A DNA stretch of 64,000 nt, taken from assembly GCA_019054805.1 (NCBI GenBank), contig JAHQIY010000021.1, positions 124,001 to 188,000 on the forward strand, in the 5' to 3' direction. Each line of letters begins with the position of its first letter. Positions within the stretch are counted from its first letter, which is position 1. Position numbers and translations under genes: made by a program. Below are positions 37,725 through 46,055 of this stretch, one piece after another. Under the pieces are notes generated by a model that was not told the DNA's origin, searched no databases, and saw nothing but the letters and a program-made list of their open reading frames with translations. Origin of the DNA: Brachionus manjavacas (Eukaryota; Rotifera; Eurotatoria; Ploima; Brachionidae).

Positions 37725-39212
37725 CTATAGCCAACCTTTACTGCGTTCTACGGCTTTGTGCCAATTGCCTAGTAGATCTGCACGTTGGTTGCTGGTAATT
37801 GTGGGTTCAAACACTTTGTCTACTTTCCATTTAGAAGCTATTTCATCTGCAGATTGCCAAAAGCCAACAAACAAGCCCGCTAAATAAGCTACGCCTAGTG
37901 CGGTGGTTTCGGTTACTACTGGCCTAATAACTTGTGCGTTGTTAATATCTGCCTGAAACTGCATTAAAGTGTTGTTGGCACTGGCGCCGCCATCTACCCT
38001 AATTTGCGTTATGGTAGTGTTAGAAACCTGTTGCATGGTGTTTAAAACATCGTAACTTTGAAAAGCAATGCTTTCTAAAGCGGCTCTGGCAATATGGCCT
38101 TTGGTAGAGCCTCTGGTTAAACCAATTATAGTACCACTGGCGTAAGAATCCCAATACGGAACCCCAAGCCCAACAAATGCAGGCACAAAATATACGCCCC
38201 CGTTGTTTGGTTGGGTTAGGGCTAAGGCCTCTACATCGCTACTATTATTTATAATACCTAGGCCGTCTCTTAGCCATTGCACTACAGACCCCCCAACAAA
38301 CACACTGCCTTCTAGTGCATAGGTTACGTGGTCTTTTCTGCCCCAAGCAATGGTGGTTAAAATTTTATCTTCTTTTATTAAAGGGTTTTCTCTGCCAATA
38401 TTTAGCAAAGTAAAGCAACCGGTGCCGTATGTATTTTTTGCCATACCTGGTTTTAAACAGGCTTGGCCAAAGGTGGCGGCTTGTTGATCTCCTGCTACGC
38501 CACAAATTTTAATTTTACCTGGTAAAATATCTTCGTTAACGGTGCCGTAATCATCAGAACTTTTGTAAACTTTAGGTAACATATTGTGCGGAATATTAAA
38601 TAGGTTTAGCAGTTCGGTATCCCACTGTTTAGTGGTTATGTTGTAAAGCATGGTACGGCTGGCGTTAGAATAATCGGTGGCGTGTACGTTGCCCCCTGTT
38701 AGTTTCCATACTAGCCAAGTGTCTATAGTGCCAAATAGTAGATTACCTTTTTCGGCTTCTGCTCTGGCGTTTTCTACGTTGTCTAAAATCCATTTTACTT
38801 TTGTGGCACTAAAGTAAGAGTCTACCACTAAGCCAGTTTTATTTTTTATAAGTTTATCTGTACCGTTTTGTGTAAGTTGTTTGCAGTAGTCTGCGGTTCT
38901 TCTGTCTTGCCAAACAATTGCGTTGTAAATAGGCAACCCAGTTTGCTTGTGCCACACTACTGTGGTTTCGCGCTGGTTGGTAATGCCTAGGGCTGCAATT
39001 TGTTTACCTAGGTTGCCGTGTTTTGCTAGGGTTTCGTTAATAATACCCATAACGCCTGCCCAAATTTCTAGGGCGTTGTGTTCTACCCAACCGTTTTTAG
39101 GAAAAATTTGCGTAAATTCTTTTTGTGCCATGCTAACAATATTAACATCTTTATCAAACAAAATTGCTCTGGAGCTTGTGGTTCCTTGGTCTATAGATAA
39201 AACGTATTTCAT
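37725..39212 (-). CDS. glpK: glycerol kinase
   Basis: 495-residue FGGY-family kinase forming glycerol 3-phosphate. N-terminal IDQGTTSSRAILFD, NQRETTVVW, WQDRRTADYC, and the second FGGY signature near GSTKGHIARAALESIAFQSYDVL; DGGASANNTLMQFQAD for nucleotide binding. Driven by a textbook promoter at 39315-39343 with a leader of about 95 bases. No glpF or glpR is in view. Confidence 0.95.
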   Translation of the reverse strand: MKYVLSIDQGTTSSRAILFDKDVNIVSMAQKEFTQIFPKNGWVEHNALEIWAGVMGIINETLAKHGNLGKQIAALGITNQRETTVVWHKQTGLPIYNAIVWQDRRTADYCKQLTQNGTDKLIKNKTGLVVDSYFSATKVKWILDNVENARAEAEKGNLLFGTIDTWLVWKLTGGNVHATDYSNASRTMLYNITTKQWDTELLNLFNIPHNMLPKVYKSSDDYGTVNEDILPGKIKICGVAGDQQAATFGQACLKPGMAKNTYGTGCFTLLNIGRENPLIKEDKILTTIAWGRKDHVTYALEGSVFVGGSVVQWLRDGLGIINNSSDVEALALTQPNNGGVYFVPAFVGLGVPYWDSYASGTIIGLTRGSTKGHIARAALESIAFQSYDVLNTMQQVSNTTITQIRVDGGASANNTLMQFQADINNAQVIRPVVTETTALGVAYLAGLFVGFWQSADEIASKWKVDKVFEPTITSNQRADLLGNWHKAVERSKGWL

Positions 39213-39314
39213 GCTTAATTACCTTTATGTAGTTACAAATATTATTTAGCGCCGGCTAGTTAGATATTTTAAGTTTATTTATTACTTAAACGTGTATATA
39301 CGGCAGTTATTTGT

Positions 39315-39343
39315 ATTATAACTTTTTGTTTTGTTTGTGTCAA
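39315..39343 (-). promoter_or_regulatory. glpK promoter, perfect consensus
   Basis: Minus strand TTGACA, 17-base spacer, TATAAT: both hexamers and the spacing equal the sigma-70 consensus. Start of transcription near 39308. It backs directly onto the repeat array at 39422. Confidence 0.8.
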
Positions 39344-39421
39344 GTATATACGCTTAATGTGTTGTTGTTTGTTGTGTTTTGTGGTGGGTGTAGTGGCTGT
39401 GGTTTTACTATACCAATAGTG

Positions 39422-39523
39422 GGTAAAGCATAGGTAGTTTTGTACGTATGCTACACCCTACTACTGCTAAAAATAAAAAAATAATAAGGTAAAGCATAGG
39501 TAGTTTTGTACGTATGCTACACC
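39422..39523. CRISPR. minimal CRISPR-like array: two 36-nt repeats, one 30-nt spacer
   Basis: Two copies at 39422-39457 and 39488-39523 are identical; identity extends 3 bases further, 39 in all. The 36-nt core is symmetric end to end: GGT...ACC outer pairs, a 2-base mismatch, AGCATA with TATGCT, GTA with TAC, and a GTTTTG loop, giving 12 base pairs. The spacing is 66 bases, so the spacer at 39458-39487 is exactly 30 nt and AT-rich. Self-complementary 36-nt repeats with a TTTTG loop and 30-nt spacers are the pattern of type VI-B arrays. The array ends 118 bases before a two-HEPN gene on the plus strand. A pair of intergenic hairpin repeats unrelated to CRISPR is the alternative. Confidence 0.7.
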
Positions 39524-39582
39524 CTATACCTTTAAATATACTATAAAATCTAAAAAAATTCAACTTTTATTATAAAAAAAAT

Positions 39583-39592
39583 GTGCTAAAAT
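39583..39592 (+). promoter_or_regulatory. extended -10 promoter of the Cas13-like gene
   Basis: GTGCTAAAAT: TGC followed by TAAAAT, one mismatch from consensus. Predicted start near 39599, leader about 43 bases, AAAGG ribosome site before ATG 39642. Indicates that the effector can be made independently of the array. Confidence 0.5.
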
Positions 39593-39641
39593 GTATTTAT
39601 ATAGGCACAAAAATAGCATTTTTTAATAAAGGTAATAAAAC

Positions 39642-41582
39642 ATGGGCAAAAAAAATAATACAAATAATAATAAAAAAATTACTTCTTTGTGCAACTTTTT
39701 TAAAGAAATTGAACAACATAACAGTAATTATAAATATTTGTTGGCTCCTATTTTAACCTATTATTTTGAACATAACAAAAAAAATAAAATAGATAATACA
39801 ACGCGCAACCATTACAGCCACTATTACAGAAAGGATTCTGTAGCAAGAAACAGTGTAATAGAGATTTTAAATAATTTAAGCATAAACCCTATTCCGCAAA
39901 TGCTTAATGTTACTTTAAGCAAAATTATTAAAGAATACGACGGGAGAGTAAAAGAAACAAGCAAAGGTTCTTTTGTTAATGTATACAGCTTAATAGATAC
40001 ACTGAAGGCTAACCAAGAAAATACAGAACAGTTAGTTATTAAATTTAATAACAATAAACTAATGTCTATAGTTATTCCTAAAGAATACATAAAATATTTT
40101 TTTAAATATAACCCTAATACAGACTTAGTAACAAATTATACACCTATTTTTAAACTTAAAAACGACTTGGAGAAAGATGAAAAAATACCTAAGCAGATAA
40201 CAATTGGTAAATCTTTTTTTAAAGATAAAATAATATCTGTTAATACTGCGTTGAAACAAAACCAAGAAATTGAAATATTTTTCACTAAACTTAAATTAGG
40301 GGTGCAACTACTAGAATTTAAAGTTACAATTAACAATCCACAAAAGGCAATAACAGAAATAAAGAAAGAAATAGAGTCCGCTAGGAATAATAATCTAAAG
40401 GATATAATCGATCATGTAAAAGAAGAAAAAAACAATATAAACATTAAGTTTAAAGATTATCATAATAAAATTGGTGTAAAAGGAGCAGAAAAAAATCAAA
40501 TATGTATTAGCAATAAAAAAATTGATGATAAAAACATTGATAATAATAATATTAGTTTAGAAAGAATTATTTTAGCAAGTTTTATAAACGACAAAATAAA
40601 AATTAATTACCCAAATAAAGAAATATTAATAAAATGGATTAAAGCAAATAAAAAACAACTAGAGCCCTTGTTAAAATTTGCTAAAGATACTGGTTATGGT
40701 AGCATTTTAGGTACAGCTATAGATGTATTTGAAAATACTTTAAAAGAGTATTACTATAAAGATAAAAATAAAAATAACGAGATAGTTAAAGCTAATTTGT
40801 TAGAATTTGATATAACAGAGCAAGATAAAGAGTACGAAGCAAACACAGATAGAAAAAAAATACTAAAGAGTACCCCAAATAATACAAAACTACAAGAATT
40901 AAATAAATTTATTAATAAACAAATTAGTCGTAATTACGGAGCAGGCAGTAAATTTATAAAACAAATATTATTATTTGAAAAAACTTTTTTTGATGAGAAC
41001 AAAACAAACAAAGACGACTACGTTGCTTTTAAATACAACAGCTTAAAATGCGATAACAACCAAAACCCCATACTGCAAAAATACTTACCTGACGATATAG
41101 ATTTAGAAAAGTTGTTTTTTAGTAATACAGAAGGAGTAAAACAATTACGCAACAGTGCTTTGCATTTTAACCAACCTAAAGCATTATCTAAGTACCCAGA
41201 AGTAGAAGAGTTTGTTGGATTTTACACAAATACAGTAGAAATAGAAACAATAAATAACAAGCTTAATCTAGACAAAAAAAATAAAATAATAGACAATAAA
41301 AACATTAAGCTTTTAAAAGAATTAGCTATTAGTATAAAAGATTATACTAGCAAAGCAAGAAATGAAGAAACACAACAACAAGAACAATTAAAAAAACTAA
41401 ATTTTAACAATAACAACCACAGTAACAGCAATAGCCAAGGCACCACAGGCACGGCAACAAATAACACAAATACCAGTAAAAATAACAATCACCGCCACAA
41501 TAAAAATAAATTTAAAAGCCAAGCTAATAGCCAACCAACAACACACGATTTAATAAACAAGTTTAATAACAATAAACTTTAA
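39642..41582 (+). CDS. compact Cas13-like protein with two HEPN RxxxxH motifs
   Basis: 646 residues. Two HEPN ribonuclease motifs lie near the ends: RNHYSH (R55, N56, H60), inside a TYYFEH...[10 protein letters not shown] context very like the N-terminal HEPN of Cas13b, and RNSALH (R503, N504, H508) near the C-terminus. This terminal pairing is the hallmark of Cas13, the RNA-guided RNA nuclease of type VI CRISPR. The region between is Lys/Asn-rich, mostly helical, with no other known domain. Residues from about 588 form a Gln/Asn/Ser/Thr low-complexity basic tail. Known small Cas13 (e, f, bt) are about 770-800 residues, so this is shorter still. A 36/30 repeat array lies just upstream. No cas1 or cas2 is seen. 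The last 4 bases overlap the convergent lipA stop. The alternative is an Abi-type two-HEPN RNase. Confidence 0.75.
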   Translation: MGKKNNTNNNKKITSLCNFFKEIEQHNSNYKYLLAPILTYYFEHNKKNKIDNTTRNHYSHYYRKDSVARNSVIEILNNLSINPIPQMLNVTLSKIIKEYDGRVKETSKGSFVNVYSLIDTLKANQENTEQLVIKFNNNKLMSIVIPKEYIKYFFKYNPNTDLVTNYTPIFKLKNDLEKDEKIPKQITIGKSFFKDKIISVNTALKQNQEIEIFFTKLKLGVQLLEFKVTINNPQKAITEIKKEIESARNNNLKDIIDHVKEEKNNINIKFKDYHNKIGVKGAEKNQICISNKKIDDKNIDNNNISLERIILASFINDKIKINYPNKEILIKWIKANKKQLEPLLKFAKDTGYGSILGTAIDVFENTLKEYYYKDKNKNNEIVKANLLEFDITEQDKEYEANTDRKKILKSTPNNTKLQELNKFINKQISRNYGAGSKFIKQILLFEKTFFDENKTNKDDYVAFKYNSLKCDNNQNPILQKYLPDDIDLEKLFFSNTEGVKQLRNSALHFNQPKALSKYPEVEEFVGFYTNTVEIETINNKLNLDKKNKIIDNKNIKLLKELAISIKDYTSKARNEETQQQEQLKKLNFNNNNHSNSNSQGTTGTATNNTNTSKNNNHRHNKNKFKSQANSQPTTHDLINKFNNNKL

Positions 41583-42559
41583 GCGTTTTGTGCTAGGCGG
41601 GCTTCTCTTAGTTTTACAAAGTCGCTATCGGCGTGGTAGCTACTGCGGGTTAATGGGCTAGAAGAAACCAATAAAAAGCCTTTTAATAGTGCAATTTTTT
41701 TAAGTTCATCAAATTCTTGCGGGGTAACGTATCTATCTATAGGTGCATGAAAAGGCGTTGGTTGCAAATACTGCCCTATGGTTAAAAAGTCTACATTGGC
41801 TTCTCTAAGGTCGTTCATTACTTGTAGCACTTCTTCTTTAGTTTCGCCCAAGCCTAGCATTATGCCAGATTTTGTAAACATATTTTTGTTATCTTGTTTT
41901 ACTCTCCATAATAAATTTAGGCTGTTAAAGTATCTGGCTTTGGGTCTTATATCTTGGTATAATCTAGAAACCGTTTCTAAATTATGGTTATAAACATCTG
42001 GGTTAGCCTGCACCACTATTTTGTAAGCATCGCCTTTGTCTCTAAAGTCTGGCGTTAGTACTTCTATTGTTGTATTTGGCGAAATTTGTTTAATTTTATT
42101 AATACAATTGGCAAAATGGCTTGCACCTCCGTCGTCTAGGTCGTCTCTATCTACCGAAGTTATAACCATATGCTTTAAACCTAACGTTTTAGCTAAATTT
42201 GCCACGTTTTCTGGTTCGTTTTCATTTAACGGTTGTGGCCTACCGGTTTTTACGTTGCAAAATCTGCAGGTTCTGGTGCAAATATCGCCCATTATCATAA
42301 CGGTGGCGTGTTTTTTTTGCCAACATTCGCCAATATTTGGGCAGGCGGCTTCTTGGCAAACGGTGTGTAGGTTGTGTTGTTTTACTAGCTGGCTAGTTTG
42401 TAAATAGCCCGCATTGTTAGAATGCCTAACTCTAATCCAATCTGGTAGTTGGCTGTGGGGTCTGGCAATTGCTAAACGCTCTCGCTTAACAGATGCAAGT
42501 TTTTTTTTAACTCTTTGCTCTAAGTTTTGCTTATGCGTAGATTGCTCGGCCACAGACAT
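41579..42559 (-). CDS. lipA: lipoyl synthase
   Basis: 326-residue radical-SAM enzyme inserting two sulfurs into octanoyl groups on lipoyl domains. Both clusters are present: auxiliary Cys68, Cys73, Cys79 ([12 protein letters not shown]) and radical-SAM Cys94, Cys98, Cys101 (CTRTCRFC); the C-terminal RSSYHA supplies the serine ligand. It serves the lipoyl domains of PdhB and PdhC in this window. Overlaps the 3' end of the Cas13-like gene by 4 bases. Confidence 0.95.
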   Translation of the reverse strand: MSVAEQSTHKQNLEQRVKKKLASVKRERLAIARPHSQLPDWIRVRHSNNAGYLQTSQLVKQHNLHTVCQEAACPNIGECWQKKHATVMIMGDICTRTCRFCNVKTGRPQPLNENEPENVANLAKTLGLKHMVITSVDRDDLDDGGASHFANCINKIKQISPNTTIEVLTPDFRDKGDAYKIVVQANPDVYNHNLETVSRLYQDIRPKARYFNSLNLLWRVKQDNKNMFTKSGIMLGLGETKEEVLQVMNDLREANVDFLTIGQYLQPTPFHAPIDRYVTPQEFDELKKIALLKGFLLVSSSPLTRSSYHADSDFVKLREARLAQNA

Positions 42560-42852
42560 TTTACACCTTTATTTTGTTTAAATATAATTGTAATTAATAT
42601 ATACCGTTATTGTAGCACATTTATTTGTTTTTACCAAATTTGTTTAGCACTTGTTTGCAAAGTTAACAGCATACAAAGTATATTGCTTTGTAACGCATAA
42701 GGCAAAAAATAAAATGTAAAAACATACGGTAACATTGTATTATAAAAAAATGTTGCAAAATTACACTGCAATAAATTATACTGTAAAAAAAAAAGCCACA
42801 CATAAAAAATACACCCAAGCAAAAGCACATGCAAAAAAGATTATTTAATAAA

Positions 42853-43779
42853 TTAGTTGGTATATTTTAAAATATTTTCTACAACAATTTCGTAAGACTC
42901 TATAGGTTTTAAAAATTGATTATTTTTTGTGCATAGTTCTATTAAATCGTCTATATCTACTAATGTTATTTTTGTATCGTTGTTGGCTTCTTTTTTGGCT
43001 TGCTGGCTAAAATAAGAAGAAGTAATAAATACGCCAATATCGTAATTTGCTAGGCTACCTCTAAATTCTCTTATAGAGCTAGAAGGTATGGTGTTGCCAC
43101 TGCAATAATGTTTAAACTGAAACCCTACTTTATATTTTAAAAAGTTATCGGCAATTAATGTACCTTCGCCGTCTATACCTTTATCGTTAGTTTTGCCGGT
43201 GTGGTTAATGTTGGTAATGCCTAGGCCTTTTGTAACTTCTAGGCAAAATTTTTCAAACATATCGGGGCTCATTTTTTTTATGTAATTAGTTAAATCTATT
43301 TCCCAACTAGCTTTAGAAGGATCTGTATCGTCTTCTGTTTCTGTTGCATAATGGTTGTTATTTAATTGTGCTTGTTGTGGTGCATTATTTGTGGATATTT
43401 CTTTTTGGTTTTTTTTACTATCTACAATTTTGGCTTGTTGCTTCCAATCTATATTATATATTTCTGCTATAGATAGATTATTGGCAATACTAGTAAGTTT
43501 ATAGGTAGATTTAGCTACTCTGGTTAAATAGCCTAACTTTAAAAGATAATAGACAGTCCAACCCATTCTATGCAAAATTTTTGAATTTCCGCTTGGTATT
43601 CTAAGTTCTAATTCTGCATCGGTAATTTGTAAGTATTGTATGGTTAATAATCTTATTTCGTGAGTTAAAAATGTAAGCTTACCATTACTTGATTTTAATA
43701 CATTAAGCATGTGGGGGCAGTAAAAATAATGTTCGCAGGTAGTAAAATCTTTAATTCCGCTTCTATCAAAATTTTGCAT
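42853..43779 (-). CDS. mrr: Mrr-family restriction endonuclease
   Basis: 308 residues. N-terminal Mrr_N winged-helix domain (about 10-105: LTHEIRLLTIQYLQITDAELELRIPSG... KLGYLTRVAKSTYKLT). A linker rich in Gln, Asn and acidic residues follows, and then the Mrr catalytic domain: MFEKFCLEVTKGLG, GIDGEG with Asp203, and Gln221-Phe-Lys223 as the QxK motif. Family members are type IV enzymes that cut modified (often methylated) DNA. The promoter lies in a 53-base repeat shared with the GmrSD-like gene. Confidence 0.82.
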   Translation of the reverse strand: MQNFDRSGIKDFTTCEHYFYCPHMLNVLKSSNGKLTFLTHEIRLLTIQYLQITDAELELRIPSGNSKILHRMGWTVYYLLKLGYLTRVAKSTYKLTSIANNLSIAEIYNIDWKQQAKIVDSKKNQKEISTNNAPQQAQLNNNHYATETEDDTDPSKASWEIDLTNYIKKMSPDMFEKFCLEVTKGLGITNINHTGKTNDKGIDGEGTLIADNFLKYKVGFQFKHYCSGNTIPSSSIREFRGSLANYDIGVFITSSYFSQQAKKEANNDTKITLVDIDDLIELCTKNNQFLKPIESYEIVVENILKYTN

Positions 43780-43850
43780 AAAACTATTTACTCTGTTAAA
43801 AAAATATTTTTTTATATTTGTATAATTTAATTGTAAACTTTGTTTTTAAT

Positions 43851-43903
43851 AAAAAATTTACACAACTAAAAGTTAATTTAGCATACATTATAGTTTAAGT
43901 AAA
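43851..43903 (-). repeat. 53-base promoter repeat, copy 1 (upstream of mrr)
   Basis: Matches 45747-45799 at 49 of 53 positions, same orientation. On the minus strand it holds TTTACT (-35, 43898-43903), a 17-base spacer ending in TGC, and TAAATT (-10, 43875-43880). Confidence 0.75.
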
Positions 43904-43928
43904 GCTATAACTAGGCAAAAGCCTATGT

Positions 43929-43957
43929 AAAAAGCCACACATAACGCATGGCTTTTT
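43929..43957 (-). terminator. terminator after the GmrSD-like gene
   Basis: 9-base stem AAAAAGCCA / TGGCTTTTT (43929-43937 with 43949-43957), with T run on the minus strand; 26 bases beyond the stop codon. Confidence 0.6.
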
Positions 43958-43982
43958 AATTTTAGTAAAACAAAGCAAATAA

Positions 43983-45709
43983 TTAAGCTTTAGGCACAAA
44001 AAATTTTATAAAATCATTTTTGTATAGCTCGTTCATTTCTTTTATTTCTTTATCTGTCCATTGCTCTTTTTTATTAATGCAAGTCCAGTACGGTAACATT
44101 TTAGAATGTTTAGCATACGCTTCTTTTTTTTGGCTAAAAAGTGAATTTTTTATTCTAGAATTTACACTTCCCGTTAAAAGAAAAAAATTACCCATACAGC
44201 TAAGCAAATACTCTTCACCTTCTGGTAGTTTATCCCAATTTCCCTGAGTTTGAGGGTAGATATGTTCTAAACTAATTTTTTTAGAATTTAATAAATCCCA
44301 ATCTAAATTACTAATACTATCTGAAGCTTCTTCTTGTTGAGCTTTTAAGCTTAACAGCATATATATATTTTTTATTTTATTGTTACTAGCAGACATTTTC
44401 TCATTAAACTTTCTCTCTATATCTTCTTTTACAGTAGAAATATCATAGTTAAAGTATTTATAGATATCATTAATATTGTTGTTGTTTACAGTGTCTAGTA
44501 AATTAATAACTTGTTTGTTAAAGCTTGATGAAGATTTATTATGTAATAAATAATACATTGTTATATTTAATAATGCATTACACAATCCGTTAATATCTTT
44601 TTTTTCTGCCACCGCATATAATACAACAGGGAAAAGAACCAACACACCCCACTTAGAGAAAAGAAATATTAAATTACGCAAGTTATTTGTTTCTGTTTTA
44701 GATAGTTCACAACCCAAGCTTTTGATATCATTAAAGCTAACATTGTTGTTTTCAATAAGAATTCTATACAATTCAGCATATTTTTTTAACCTACTAAATT
44801 CATTTAACTTTTCTTGTTCTTTATCTTTTAATTGATCTATAAAACTATAATAATCATTTTTAAAATCACTTTCTTTATAAGAGTTAATGTCATTTTTATT
44901 TTTATTATTAAAGCAAAATAAAAACTTAAAGTAAGTAGAAAAAAACCTATTTAATTGATCTGCATTCCAAAACTTATCATTTTCACTCCTAAATACATCA
45001 TCCCACTCTTCGGATAGTGCTTCTTTAGTAATGTTTTTTAAAAACTTACTTTTTAAAATATTTTCTATACTTAATGCCACACCTGTAGAGTTCATAACAT
45101 CAAAAATCTCTAACTCATCTTCATTTTCATCTATTACTGTGCGAATAATTTTTATTGTGCTTAAACGGTTAATAAAAGCTTCTAATATTTTTATTGGTTC
45201 GTTTTTATAATCTTTATCAAAGTAATCTTTTATTGTTCCATAATTTGTTATATAAATATTCTCTTCATCTTTTACGCCATTGTCTATATATTGGTAAAAC
45301 TTATTAAGCTTATCGTATTGACTAGAATTATCTTCAAGAATTAATCTTTTTGTTTGATTTTCTTTGAAAGAGTTTAAATAAAGTATTTCTTTTAACGCTA
45401 CATGCCGAGATGAGCAATTTTGTGGTAGATCTTTAGGAAGTAATAAAAGTATGTAATAAGAAATTAACATAATTGTAGTTAATCGTTGCTGACCATCTAT
45501 TACTTCGTAATAATTATCCCTTTTTTTAAAACAATATTACCTACTAAATTTACAGAAGAATACGGATTAAAAAAATTATCTAGTAAGCGGTTAACATTTT
45601 CTTTTGACCATACATACGGACGTTGGTATTCTGGAATAATTAATGCATTAGCCTTGGTAAGCTCATCATTACAAAAAGAATCATTTAAAGTGGTATCTTT
45701 TGCTTCCAT
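43983..45709 (-). pseudogene. GmrSD-like (DUF262/DUF1524) type IV restriction protein, frameshifted
   Basis: I start at ATG 45709, which has an AAGGAGAG ribosome site. The N-terminal DUF262 motif IPEYQRPYVW is followed by VGNIVLKK, after which the frame slips. The + strand T run 45521-45527 (A run on the coding strand) is one short. The next frame resumes with YYEVIDGQQRLTT, the DUF262 nucleotide-binding signature, and runs to a C-terminal DUF1524 HNH nuclease with SLEHIYPQ and MGNFFLLTGSVNSRIKN. Total about 575 residues. Such proteins cut glucosylated or otherwise modified phage DNA. As read, the gene is broken; slippage or a read error could restore it. Confidence 0.8.
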
Positions 45710-45746
45710 TTCACTCTCCTTTTTAAAAATTAAACAAAGTGCATAA

Positions 45747-45799
45747 AAAAAATTTACACAACCAAAAGTTAGTTTAACATACATTGTAGTTTAAGTAAA
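45747..45799 (-). repeat. 53-base promoter repeat, copy 2 (upstream of the GmrSD-like gene)
   Basis: Minus strand TTTACT (45794-45799), 17-base spacer ending in TGT, TAAACT (45771-45776). Four differences from copy 1. Sits 38-90 bases before the chosen start of the GmrSD-like gene. Confidence 0.75.
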
Positions 45800-45976
45800 T
45801 TTAAAAAAGTACAAACAAAGGCAAACATTAACCCCAATGCAACCATTACAAAAACAACCGTAAAGTTAACACAAACATTACAATGGCAACCGAAATACTA
45901 AAGTTAACCGTAACGGCAACCATAAACTCCAACAACACAGCAACGGGCAAGCATAAACGTACACAAAAGGGTTGAC

Positions 45977-46005
45977 AAAAAAAGCCCGCTAGTTTTAACG
46001 GGCTT
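45977..46005 (-). terminator. lpd terminator
   Basis: Stem AAGCCCG / CGGGCTT (45982-45988 with 45999-46005), unusually GC-rich for this genome, followed on the minus strand by seven T. Confidence 0.75.
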
Positions 46006-46055
46006 AAACTTTAAATATAAGATATTTTTAACTAAGTGCTAATGCACGTTGTGGT

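Larger units (their letters stand above)
45710..46055. other. 346-base gap with promoter repeat and an A/C-rich tract
   Basis: From left: the GmrSD-like promoter repeat (45747-45799). Then about 170 bases (45800-45970) with striking A+C bias on the plus strand and loosely repeated words such as AACCGTAA, AAAGTTAAC and GGCAACC, with no open frame of note. Then the lpd terminator. The A/C tract may be decayed coding sequence or an RNA; nothing decides this. Confidence 0.45.

Noticed and set aside
39356-39391. Possible degenerate third repeat one period (66 bases) upstream of the array
   Set aside because: Only short words such as TGTTTTGT agree; no stem complementarity remains, so not counted.
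42631-42834. 67-residue hydrophobic minus-strand frame between lipA and mrr, considered as a Csx27/28-like membrane partner
   Set aside because: Too short, no ribosome site, rich in Phe/Leu/Tyr/Cys as expected from translating A/T-rich non-coding DNA; Csx27/28 are much longer.
42560-42852. 293-base gap between lipA and mrr searched for further repeats, RNA genes or a tracrRNA-like element
   Set aside because: No copy of the 36-nt repeat, no cloverleaf and no strong hairpin found.
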